The notes under the pieces: model-generated
What the model saw: only the letters and a program-made list of their open reading frames with translations
What the model was told of the DNA's origin: nothing
Database searches by the model: none
Shown: positions 21,703-33,186 of the stretch, piece by piece
Position numbering within the stretch: position 1 is the first letter of the stretch
How the letters are laid out: each line of letters begins with the position of its first letter
Made by a program: the position numbers and the translations under genes
Origin: Adiantum capillus-veneris
Lineage: Eukaryota; Streptophyta; Polypodiopsida; Polypodiales; Pteridaceae
Assembly: GCA_014529385.2 (NCBI GenBank)
Contig: CM043970.1
Coordinates: 65,364,496 to 65,428,495 of the forward strand
Reading direction: 5' to 3'
Length of the DNA stretch: 64,000 nucleotides

Positions 21703-22961
21703 TTAAAGTGAAATTCTATTAAGTCTAAATTTTTGGTGGATGTCTTATCTGAAAATAAGTATGGATTATATGGGTACCTACTTAAAGATTGCCTTGGATA
21801 TACCATAATCAAAATTCAAAATTAAGGTCTTCTCAATAGAAATAAAAAGCCGTTGTGCACACTTGGAGAAGTTACGCATGAAACTTTGAGCAATAGCAGA
21901 ACTAGGGGTGACATGGATAACAATTGTAGGTTTAGTTGCAGGAGAGGACTTACTTGTGTTTTGCTTGGATTTATTGTTGATTGAGGATAGAGAAAGTATT
22001 GCACATCAGTTTTGAATGGAGTTTTATTTTTGACAAGGGTGTACAAAGTTATAATAGCTCAAAGTTTTGTGCATGTTGTCTATTGTGTTGACTTTGGGTG
22101 GTGTTTTGTAGAAAAGTTATTGGTCAATTGTGGGTGTAGTCTAGCGGTAGATATGTGAAATTAAACAAACATGTGGGCACGCGTGCGGAATCAAAGATGC
22201 CATGTTCTGAGATATTACCTAAGAATATTGTGACAGGAGAGCAGAAACTCAGAGGGATGGTGGTCTTTTTTTTAAAAAAACGTTGGTTTTGTGGGTTGTC
22301 CCTTCACTTTTTCTGTCACTCCTCTTAAGTCCCTTGTGTGTACAATGATTCACAAGGCGTGAATACTCATCCCTACTGACACGATAAACACAAGCCAAGA
22401 TTGGCTCCCTCAGACTTGAAACCACGTAGACATGACCAACAGCTATAAATCAAGATCTCCTCGTTAAGATTGCCAAATTGGATGGATGCTGGGAAATGGG
22501 AGGGGGAAAATGATTTGACAATATATAGGAGTACAGGCCATCATCCACAATGCATTTCAGTTTGACTTGTTTTCACAACCCTCAAGGTCGTGGAGAGGGG
22601 AGCTGCTGATCACAGCCCTCCATTCAGTTGCCATTCCTGCGCGGAATGAGGAAGTAGAGCCGTCGCATGAGTGACCTCAGTTGTAGGAATATTGCTGTCT
22701 GCATCCAATTAAAATCAAACAACTCAGCAGCCGGAATGAGTTTACAGCTTGACAGCTCAGCATGTGTAATCGGGCTTCCACTCTATCGCTCAGCAGCCGC
22801 CACCTCAGCCCTTGGAATTCATGCAGGTTGTGTAGGTTAGCACTGTCAAGCAATTTCTGCTGTACGGGCAAAACAGCGACAGTGGGCGGATCTGCACAGT
22901 GGTCCTGGTTCTTGCAGGTGTTGCGAGTGTTGGCCCCCCTCTCCCACGACCCTTGACGGTC
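21703..22961. other. No gene recognised
   Basis: Non-coding. A tRNA box-A-like TAGTCTAGCGGTAGA near 22137 may mark an old SINE, but box B is degenerate. Confidence 0.5.
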
Positions 22962-23081
22962 GGGAATGGTCCTTCAGTGATCATTCCCACGAAATAATTG
23001 CTCCCGCCATGGCTCGGCCTCCCCGCCTCTCTCCATGCGGTCACAATTATTTCGGGGAATGGTCATTGAAGGACCATTCCC
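22962..23081. repeat. 120-bp foldback element / hairpin
   Basis: Arms 22962-23000 and 23043-23081 are near-perfect inverted repeats (GGGAATGGTCCTTCA.. with CGAAATAATTG at the inner end; about three mismatches or indels in 39 bases) around a 42-bp GC-rich loop. The size suits a MITE or a hairpin RNA precursor. The flanks show no convincing target duplication. Confidence 0.8.
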
Positions 23082-25346
23082 TACACCATCTTTGCCTTCA
23101 CTCTTGCAACTGATTGCATATCATATTAACAACCAATACGGTTGCAGGTTTTCCCTTTCCCTCTTTTGATAAATCCTCCATGCCTAGCTTGTGTTTTTGA
23201 CAACATCAGTAATGGTTTCATTAAAGTTGATTCACTTTTTGTCGGTCAAAGACACTCTTCGTGCAAGGTAAGGCCCCCTTGAGTGAATGTATCTACAAAT
23301 ACAAAGCAAATGATGAGAGCTAACCTTTTCAAGGATGATATCACATCAAAACCATGAGGTGATTTTAATATGAACTTGCCTATAGCTGACTTTCTAATGC
23401 TCCCAAATGTGAGTCTCCACATAACAATATGATTATTGAATTGATCATTGAGTGTGAAGAAAATTGGTAGGTCATTCTTTAAACAAACGTACATTACATG
23501 GTGACCAAAACTTGTCAAGAACACACAACTATGCCTGGAAGACAAATGTCGAAGCTTAGAAGGCAAAAAACATGTCACGACTCTAGTCAAGATATGTTGG
23601 ATGAGAGATAATGCATAGTACAAGTCCCGTTCTCGCAAGATGAGTTGGTAAATTAACATATTTTCTAGAATGTGTAGAAATACAAAATAGAGATTTGCAT
23701 GCAATGTAGGGCCTCTTCTTTGTTGTACATTTCATGAAGTTTGGACACATGCAACTTGGTTGCCTCATTGCTTGCACTTCGTATCTGTCGACATAGTTCT
23801 ACTTTGACAACTTCCTCTGTGTGCTTAGCTTGTGAACTTCTTCTAGCTTCTTATAATGCCAAACCAACCCTCTTTGCTGCCTTAGATATTACTTGAAGTC
23901 CTCGATATTTCAACTTACACCATAGCACGTGATTGAATGTCTATCTATGTTGCCTCAGATATTACTTGAAGTCCCTAACATTTCAACTTACACCATAGCC
24001 CGTGATTGATTGTCTGTTTGAGTTAGGTGTTGCATAAGAGTTGTTAATAACTCTTTAAGTGTTGCAAAAAAAAGAAATCTCTCTCTAGAAAGCACCAATA
24101 GCATCTTCCATCAATCAATGAGCTACAATAGTGGTGCCATCTGCATTGGCTAGATGTCTGACAAAAGACTAGGTTTTGATTCAATAGTGTTATCCACCAA
24201 AGAATAACGAAGCATGTGATCTGGATAAAGCCAAGATCACTGTCACACTAGACCTTTAGGGTACTTTTGATAGCCTTCAAATGATGGTGCAAATAAACCC
24301 TTGGTTGCACTTGCTAGGCCCATACCTTGTACCACCATTGAGGAGAGCCGCTATCGGTGACCTTGCTGCTTAAGTTTGTTTGCCGAACTATTACAATGCT
24401 TTGTTTAACCTTGTTTTCCAATACCTTTAGCTTTGTTAAACTTTAGCAATCCATTTTGACGTTTGTTGCATGGCCCCATCCACGAATTCTAGCAACCTTG
24501 GCCTTTCTCCATGCTTGCAGTCCCTTGTGTATGCATTACCTATATCATGTAGTGATTTCCCTTGCCTCATTGAAGGTTTAAACTAGTCTTCCTTGGTGGG
24601 CCTTGCTATACAATGTTGTAGCAATGAAGATTATGGTATCAATTATTTAGGACTAAAGTAAAGATGCACAAGGTGCATTCACTACTGTAATATAGTACAT
24701 GCATTGGCTAGCAATCGTATGCAAAGATATGCGTGTCTAATTAGTATGTGAAGATGTTGATCGACATCGAAGGTATAGTTCTGAAAACAACATGCATGTA
24801 AACCAAATTAAAGGAAGCAATGTGCAAAATTCTAAAACAACAAAATGGATAAAGCATCGATGAATTGCAATAAGAAATGAAGTGCTTTATTGACTTGCAA
24901 TGATGTATATGTGTTTCTTTAATGTCCAAGCTATACGCTGATCTTTGAATCAACCTAAAGAAAAGCAATGTGAATAGTTAAACATTTAGTCTTGCAATGA
25001 AGTACCACAGATTGAAAATGCTAAGTATACAGGGTATGTCATGCAAAAATGCCATAAAAAAGTATGGTGGAGATTTGACACTCTTGTCTCTCTAAAAATA
25101 ATAAAAAACGGAAGTCGTACCCTGCCTGTAGCATTTATGTGCTGTGTCAAGCAAACGTCTAGGCATAGGAAATTACATGCAGATAAAGGACCTTGCATTA
25201 CTGTCAAGCTAGAATTGTGGTTGTGCAGTTGAAACGTCCATTGTTGTGAATATATGTCCTATCACACACAAAATAAGAGTTAACACAAATATGAAAGATG
25301 TAGGAGATAGATTAAAGTTAAAGAGAAGCGGATATAACTTTATGTT
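23082..25346. other. No gene recognised; one 73-bp duplication
   Basis: CTTAGATATTACTTGAAGTC.. (23880) is repeated at 23953. The minus-strand ORF at 23246-23704 (152 codons) shows no family motif. A nearby minus-strand reading at about 23720-23880 is Glu/Lys/Ala-rich but contains a stop. Confidence 0.5.
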
Positions 25347-25573
25347 TGTTGGAATTAGGGTTGCAGAGAAACACACACAGCTTGGAGAAGACGAAGGAAG
25401 CTCAAGGCACACAATAGAGAGTGTGTTACTTAGTGTGCAATGGAAAGATAGATAGCCCTAGAGTGATGGGCGTATATACAATGCACGGGGGAAAAAACCT
25501 CCTAAAGAGGGAAAAAATGCCCCGGCGGTCCTAGTGTGTTCACACACATCACTACCACATGTATATGGTAACA
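25347..25573 (-). repeat. 3' LTR of copia A
   Basis: A 227-bp copy matching 30264-30490 with three differences. Confidence 0.93.
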
Positions 25574-25648
25574 AATCCCCCCTGGAGTGATGCGATGAAC
25601 GAGAGCTGGCACATGAGTAATGGGAAGTGCCATGCCCTGAGGACATGA

Positions 25649-28133
25649 TCAGTCCACAAAGGGGAGTAAGCCCAAAGCTTTGCGGAAATCTTCAAGCTTC
25701 TCACGAGACAATGCCTTTGTGAAAAGATCTGCGAGGTTGTCCTGTGTTGGCACATAAGACAAGCTGATCTCTCCTGCTGAGAGCCTCTCCCTGACATAGT
25801 GGTAATGCACCTCAATGTGCTTTGCGAGCATGAAAAACTGGGTTCCTCGCAACTGCCAATGCGCTCTGACTGTCAGTGTAGATAGTGTTGGCAGTGTCCT
25901 GTCCAACACCCAAATCAGCCATAAGGCATCTGAGCCATACACACTCAACCGTAGCTGTGAAGACTGCCCTCTACTCAGCCTCACAACTCGAAGTGGCCAC
26001 AGTATGTTGCTTCTTGCTCAACCATGATATACATGAATTGCCAAGCATGAAACAAAAACCACTTGTGGACACTCGCGTGTCAAAACAACCAGCCCAATCT
26101 GAGTCCGAAAAAGCATGTAAGTCTGGCGGCAATGATCCCCCCTTGGGATAAAACAAGCGAAGATGTAAAGTGCCACTAAGGTAGCGGAAAATCCTCTTGA
26201 CAGCCTGCCAATGCTTAGACCCTGGGCTATGCATAAATCTGCTGACTTGTGAGACTGCAAACTGAATATCTGGCCCCGTGTTGCATACATAAATGAGGCA
26301 GCCAACATCAGTTTGGTAAAGAGTGACATTAGTAGCATCACCAGCATCATGTAGACTCAACTTCAAACCTGTTTCCATGGGAGTGGCAATAGGTTTGCAA
26401 TCCTCAAGTCCAAACTTACATAGCAATGTCTCTATGTAACTTTTCTGACACAAGGCAATACCACCATCACACTGCTTAAACTGTATACCCAAATAATGAT
26501 GCAACAGCCCCAAATCTGTCATCTTGAAAGTAGCATTCAAATCAGTCTCTCATTTGGTCCAGTGATCAGCAAATCATCAACATAAAGAACTACAATGAGA
26601 AGTACATCACCCTCACGCTTTACATACAATGTGCTTTCTATTGGACTGTTACGAAAGCCTTGTTTGACCAAATGAGTGTCATCTTTCTCATACCAAGCAC
26701 GAGGAGATTGCTTCAACCCATACAAAGCCTTGTTACATTTGCACACTTTGTCCTCCTGTCCTTTTATGACAAAACCGCGAGGCTGCGTTACATAAACTTC
26801 CTCAAATATGTCACCATTCAAGAAAGCAGTAACAATGTCTGATTGATGTACATCCCAACCAAAATGAGCTGCCAATGCACATAGAAAACGCACAGTAGTC
26901 ATACGACAAGTGGGAGCAAAAGTCTCTTCATAATCTATGCCTTTTTGTTGTGCATAACCCTTTGCAACAAGTCGAGCCTTATGGCGATCGATCTCACCAT
27001 CCGGCTTGCGTTTCAACTTGTAAACCCACTTCGTACCAATGGCCTTTTTGCCAGGAGGCAAATCACATAAAGTCCATGTGTCATTTTCTATAAGTGCATC
27101 ATATTCTGATTGCATGGCAGCCATCCAATTTTCTGAATTTTGTGCTCATCAAAAGTCAGAGGCTCCTCAACATCATGTAAGCTAGACACAGCCAAAGCAT
27201 AACAATCTGATGCATAAGATGCATGGCGAGAGCCTGAACGAGTACGACTAGACAAAGGTGCATCCAATTTACTGTCACGCAAAGTGTGCACCAGCCATTT
27301 TGGCATACCTCTAGCCTACTCATTTTCAGCCCTTTCCTCATCAAGTACATCATGTACATCTGCATCAGTAATAGGCTGATCTAGAACATTTTCAGAAACC
27401 CCCATAGGCTGTTCATTTGCCTCATTGGGACTTACATTCGTATTTCCACCACTGAAAAGAGGCAACAAAGTGTCATAAATGTCCTGTGAGCTTACATTAC
27501 TGTCTCTAGTACATGACAACAAGGGCTGAACAGAATCTTCCACAAACACTACATCCCGAGAAACCAGAATACGTTTTGTTTGCGGATGATACAACCTGTA
27601 ACCTTTGCTTTCAGCACTATAACCAACAAAAATACATTTGACAGCCTTATCATCCAATTTTTTGCGCTGCACTTGTGGCACCAAAGCATATGCCAAACAG
27701 CCAAAAACACGCATGTGCTCAATAGAAGGTTTTCTATCATGCCATGCTTCATATGGAGTAATAGACTGCAAAGATTTCGTAGGACACCTGTTAAGTACAT
27801 AAGTGGCACACATGATGGCCTCAAGCCAAAAAGAATGCGGTAAAGCTTGACTTTTGACCATACATCGTGCCATTTCCGTCAGTGACCTGTTTTCCTCTCA
27901 GCAACACCATTTTGCTGAGGTGTATAAGGCACTGTACATTGGTGTTTTATCCCACGACTAGCCAGAAATGCATTAAATTCATGAGACATATACTCCCCCC
28001 CTCGATCAGAACGGAGGGTGTCCATAGTACATTTCGAGACATTTTCAGCCATAGCCAGAAATTGTTTGAAGCATAAAAACTTCGGACTTCGCTTTAAGCG
28101 GAAATACCCATGCATGCCTGGAGTAATCATCAA
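25649..28133 (-). pseudogene. Copia A pol: integrase C-half, reverse transcriptase, RNase H
   Basis: Integrase continues at 28133-27879 with LRSDRGGEYMSHEFNAFL and PYTPQQNGVAERKTGH, then MARCMVKSQALPHSFWLEAI. RT is at 27124-26537 with WVYKLKRKPDGEIDRHKARL, DIVTAFLNG, ALYGLKQSPRAWY and the catalytic YVDDLLITG. RNase H is at 26540-25649 with HAFSDSDWAGCFDTRVSTSG, SSCEAEYRA-like and LFTKALSREKLEDFRK before the stop at 25649. Frame changes occur near 28100, 27875, 27310, 27105, 26538 and 25980, so no full polyprotein can be made. Confidence 0.9.
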
Positions 28134-29910
28134 TGAAAGTCACAAAGTACAGGTAATTGCCCAAGGACGGAGTTTGCATGGGCCCACAAACATCACTATG
28201 CACAAGCTGCAACCTGCATGTGGCCCGAACTGAACCATCCTTTGGAAACTTAGAACGCTGCATCTTACCCAAAATACAGCCTTCACAAACGTGTTTGACA
28301 GGTGTTTCAAGAGGTGGCAAAGAAGCAAACATATCAGATTTTTGCAAACGCAGCAAACTGGCAAAATTCAGATGACCAAAACGTGCATGCCAAAGTTTTG
28401 CATTTGAAATAGCCCTTGAATCTGCAACAACATTTGCAAAATTTTGTCCACACTTGTCATACAAAGTGAGCTTATACATCCCACGGCACAAAAGCCCAGA
28501 TGCAACAATTTTATCACCGAAACTGAGATCATGAACTGTACATCTGTTATCCACAAATTTGACTACAAGTCCAAGTCTAGCAAGTGCGGATACAGACAAG
28601 AGATTCTTCTTGATCCTAGGTACATAAAGTGCATCAACAAGTGTGAAGGAACTTCCATTAGCAGCAGTGAGCACAATCTTTCCAACTCCCTGAACTGGAT
28701 AAGAGGCGTTGTTGGCACAAGTGACTGAATTCCCATGAGGGACAGACTCGAGAGAGGTAAACAATTCACGATGTGAGGTAATGTGCTTTGTAGCACCACT
28801 GTCGAAATACCACACATGTGAATCTGCAGCAACTGACAAGCATGCATCATGGACAGCAGGATTGTAAGTGCACTCTGCGCTAAAAGCCCATTCTGCATCA
28901 ACATCAGCTACACAGTCTCTTTTCACAGAAGACTCAACAATGGCTACATTTGTAGTGGAACCAGCATTTGCAGTGGAACCACTCTCTTTCTTCTTAGCCT
29001 CTTTGGCCTTCAACTTAAGACACGACTTGATCAAGTGATCATTGGCTTTACAATAATGGCAACGCATCTTCTTTTTGCCCTTATCACCAGAATTGCCAGA
29101 CGAAGTGCTGTCAGCAGAAGCATTAGGAACAGAATTTTTGCCACTCGCAGCAGAACCATAAGAAGTGGCTGCATTACTGTTACCACCCTTTCTTTGAGAA
29201 GCAATAAAAGCATGTTCAACTGCACACTGCCTAGTCCTATTTTTTCTAGAAAGTGACTCTTGCAACAGCAATGTGCATAATGCATCAAACTTGACAACTT
29301 CAGGATTTCCTTGGGCCATCAGTCTCCAAGTACTAGCAAAAGTCTGGTAGGAATCTGGTAAGGCATCAAGAACAGTCTGCACAAGGGAATGGTCTGAAAT
29401 GACTTCACTTGCAGAAATAAGCTGCTCATTGATATCCTTGACACTAGCAAGGAAAGTGTCCATATCATCTTCCTCATGCATAATCTTCGACTCCAGCTCT
29501 TTACGCAGCAAAGCAATTTTAGCCTCATTGCGGCTTGCATAAAGACCTGCTAAAATATCCCAAGCCTGTTTTGCAGATTTTGCTGAACGGATGTGAGGAA
29601 CAATGGTGCGCTTCACAGACAACGCAATCAATGCATGAGCCTGCGCATCCTTAACATCCCAACGAGCTTGTTCTGCCGTAGGCAAAACAACTCTAACAAC
29701 TGCAATCCTTGCAGCAAGACCTGCAACATCCTCAACATCGCCTACATCCTCAGAACCAGGACGTACATCAATGCCCTGCACAATGTTCCAGACACCCTTT
29801 GACACAAGAACATGTTGCATCATATAAGCCCACATAGGGTAGTTGTCCCCGTCCAACCTGTCCTCAGCAGCAAACATCTTGAACACATCTGTGTTGTTGT
29901 TGTCAGCCAT
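28045..29910 (-). pseudogene. Copia A gag-protease-integrase N-half
   Basis: A single 620-codon open frame from ATG 29910 (MADNNNTDVFKMF). The gag (UBN2 type) has LDGDNYPMWAYMMQHVLVSK and QTVLDALPDSYQTF. The CCHC knuckle is CHYCKANDHLIKSC, the protease motif is WYFDSGATKHITSH, the pre-integrase domain is LWHARFGHLNFASLL with a C-x2-C finger, and the integrase start is VHSDVCGPMQTPSLGN plus FIDDYSRHAWVF. The frame leaves the integrase at about 28100. This part of the polyprotein is intact and could still be translated. Confidence 0.88.
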
Positions 29911-30263
29911 GGTAAATGCTGCACCTGATGCCCGAAAATAGGAGAAACGGAGCGGGAACAACTTGTGCTCTATAGCGCAAACCGTAGAAGACTATAAGGC
30001 ACCTGTTATGCAGAAAATGGCACTGATAGAATTTCTGTACAAAATGATGAAATAGCCTGTGCAGTACTGCCTGTAGTGGAAACGGAGGCCGAAATGAGCC
30101 CAAATCAAAATTCTGAGCAGACCGCGCTCTTCGAGCTCGCCCAAAATGTTTGTCGACCTGCAAACGCTTGCCAAAGCTCACTGAAATAGGAGAAAGTGAG
30201 CAGGCGTGTGCTGGAGCAGCTGGCTACTAAGCCCGGGAGGACGTGACCTGCTCTGATACCAAT

Positions 30264-30490
30264 TGTTGGAATTAGGGTTGCAGAGAAACACACACAGCTT
30301 GGAGAAGACGAAGGAAGCTCAAGGCACACAATAGAAAGTGTGTTACTTAGTGTGCAATGGAAAGATAGATAGCCCTAGAGTGATGGGCGTATATACAATG
30401 CACGGGGGGAAAAACCTCCTAAAGAGGGAAAAAATGCCCCGGCTGTCCTAGTGTGTTCACACACATCACTACCACATGTATATGGTAACA
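30264..30490 (-). repeat. 5' LTR of copia A
   Basis: A 227-bp LTR, TGTTGGAATT..GGTAACA in plus reading, next to the primer-binding site. Confidence 0.93.
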
Positions 30491-30495
30491 ATGTT

Positions 30496-33186
30496 CTGTG
30501 TCATAGATAGTGTAGGGTTGATTGTAATGATGAGTTGACAGTTTGAAAGCCCGATGGAAGCTATTGAAGCACGTCGTTACCATGAATCATCCTATAAATT
30601 CCTATCTCAATCATTAGCAACTCTAATTTTTTGAAAATGTAGTTGCTATTGAGGAGGTGACGGGTGTCGGGCTTGTACAAATTCATGTCTTTTCTCACCC
30701 TTCACTCAGATGGTGCTACAACTGGCTGCCATCGTGTTGCCTGCTGTTTCAGCTAGCCCCTCTTTTGTCCATTGCTCCAAAGTAGCACAAGCTACGCTAT
30801 CACTACGCATGCCTCTTGGAGGGACCACATCATATCTATGTTGCCTTACCCAATATAGTCTTTGTCACATGACCATTTCTCTCCATTTTGGGATGGTCTA
30901 AGCTCAGGCTGTGCCACATGCCTTTTGTTTGCCCTTTTCTTCCAATTGCCCCCATTGAATGCATGTAGCCCCAAATAGCCTAAAGCCATTGCTTCGTGAG
31001 CCCAAGCCACCCCTTATCCAATTGCCACATGAAGATAAAGCAGTGAAACACAAAGTACTTTCCATAAGGAGTGAGTTCAACTCTTCGTAAGTAGTCACTT
31101 GTAGGCAAGTAGTGCTTCGATCGGGGTGTGGAATTTGGAAAATCTCCCCTTATTCTATGCAGTTGGTGGCTCACACACCCGACTGCAAAATTGTTGCACT
31201 ACCACTATAGTGGCCTCCCTGTGCTCCAAAAAAGAATGTTGCAGTGCTTTTTTGTGCTTGTCATTCTTGTAAAAAAATCCCATTATTGTCTTTTTTTTTG
31301 CTGCTTGTGTATCTTTTTTCATAGACTTTCTTGCAACAATATCCAACATTATTCCTTTTTTTTAAACCCTCCTCTTGTTTTTTGAAAGCTGCTCGTTTTC
31401 TTATATAAGCAGCGCTGCTTCTCTCTGCTATGCCGCTTGTCCTCCTCCTTTGTAGATGTCCTCCCTTTGCAGATGTCGCTCATCTTCCTCCTTTGCAAAG
31501 GTTGCTTTAGAAGTTGTTTTTCTGTTGTCTGCCGATGGTGCTCTCTGCCCCATCAACTAGCATGCTACTCTATTCTTCTCGCCGTCCTCTGCAAAACCTC
31601 CAATGCTCCCTTCATAAACCTGCTCGTGCCATCATCTTTTACTTAATGCAACTCATCAGCTCTCTGAAAAAGCTGCTCATGCTATTTTTTTGAAGCTTCT
31701 GCTTGTTTTCACTACGCTATTGGTTTTTTTTTTAATATACTATTATTTAAAAGCAAGTTTGAGGTTCGTGGCCGTGCAATTAGGCTTGAGAAAAGCATGC
31801 CAAGTGGCCACCTCCTAGCTCAAGAATCCAAAAAACCTACCATGGCCAAATAATTGAACCATAGAGTAACCAGAAGAGTACTACCAAGTAAAGATTCAGC
31901 AGGCTTGTAAGTCGATCGGAAACATAAAGTGAAAATGCTAGCTTTTTAGTTTTTGGGGGGACATTCAAACTTCATGTTACCGTATGATGATAGGATGGTA
32001 CAGGCCATAGAGAAAACTGTTGAAAGGTGGTGGGCATGGTGCCATGGCGGTACGTAGAAAAGATATGCACAATGCTTGAACTTGAGTCTTACTACCTATC
32101 AAGCCATGTGATTTTTAATGTGATTTGATCACAAGTGCTATGCATGTGTGCACGTAAGGACAGACTCAAGAGATATGGGTCTTGGTTTGCCTATGGTCAT
32201 TGGAGGCCCTTTGGGAGTCGATGTTGCTCTGGCCCTTGGGGGCAAATATTTCCACAATATTGAACGTATTGCATACATCCATGGTGGTTCCTTTGCCACC
32301 GTAGTGATCATATTGGAAATCATCCATCCGTAATTTTGAAAGTTGTTCGATTCTACTTGAGGCCAATGGATTACATCATCCCAAGTGGTCAATTCTAAGC
32401 TCAAGTATCCACAAAAGATCATTAGGCTTACCAAGTAAACACTTGAGCTAGCCTCTTGGAGAATATTTCTTTAAGTTTTTCCAAGATAGCTGCTTTCCTA
32501 TGTTCTTGCCCTATGTGCTTTGTAAGAAGGGATGCATGGTATAGAGAAATCCTTCCTTGAAATCCCTACCCACATGAAAATTCTTGTGCTTGCTCTTAGT
32601 AAGATTTTTCTTGAGACTATTCGGATCATCAATTCTTCTCTCTACTATTTTCATGACATTACCTCATAGGGCAATTTCAACCTCTCTAGCTAAGTCAAAA
32701 CTCCACTACAGTTATGCTCTTTCCCATACAATTTCCATTTTGTCACCATTTTTGAATTAGTCTAGCCTCTACTACAACCGCCTCTCTTGCTGCTTCCAAA
32801 CAACAAGCTACATTTATGCATTATCTATGGACCAAATGTTCTTTGCTTGATGAGCACCTAGTTCCAATGCCATAGATTTTGTACCCAAGTTATGAAATCT
32901 AGTGGCTTGCGCCAACAAATTGAAACCAAGATATAAAAATATGGCTAAAAACACAAGCTAGTTAGTCGTGCATGTTTGACATACCAAAAAAAGTACTTCT
33001 ACTCACATTTGAATGGGGATGCGGTACACATGGCATTGAATACAATTCCATTGTTGCACCTCAATGTGGGTGTTGCCTTGCCTCCAATTGTTCTTACTCC
33101 TATGCAACACAATAACGTATTTGCCTTTAATTTGCCCAAACTCAACGCTTTTAGTCAATACATAACATTGCATGTTTGTGTAACCG
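30496..33186. other. No gene recognised
   Basis: Unassigned non-coding sequence, CT/T-rich between 31370 and 31740. CCAAGTGG..AGCTCAAG-type phrases recur near 31800 and 32380. No coding frame has a recognisable motif. Confidence 0.5.

Larger units (their letters stand above)
25347..30490 (-). mobile_element. Copia A: complete Ty1/copia element, recent insertion
   Basis: The element has 227-bp LTRs at 25347-25573 and 30264-30490 (TGTTGGAATTAGGG..GGTAACA) and the perfect 5-bp duplication ATGTT (25342-25346, 30491-30495). Its primer site TGGTATCAGAGC (minus, 30250-30261) and a purine tract (CCAGGGGGGATT on minus, about 25574-25586) are both present. I count three substitutions between the LTRs, about 98.7 % identity, so insertion is fairly recent. 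The order on minus is gag, protease, integrase, RT, RNase H, the Ty1/copia order. Several frameshifts in the second half make it defective. Confidence 0.93.

Noticed and set aside
23246-23704. 152-codon minus-strand ORF as a possible host gene
   Set aside because: No recognisable motif, no splice or domain evidence, and the composition is like the surrounding non-coding sequence.
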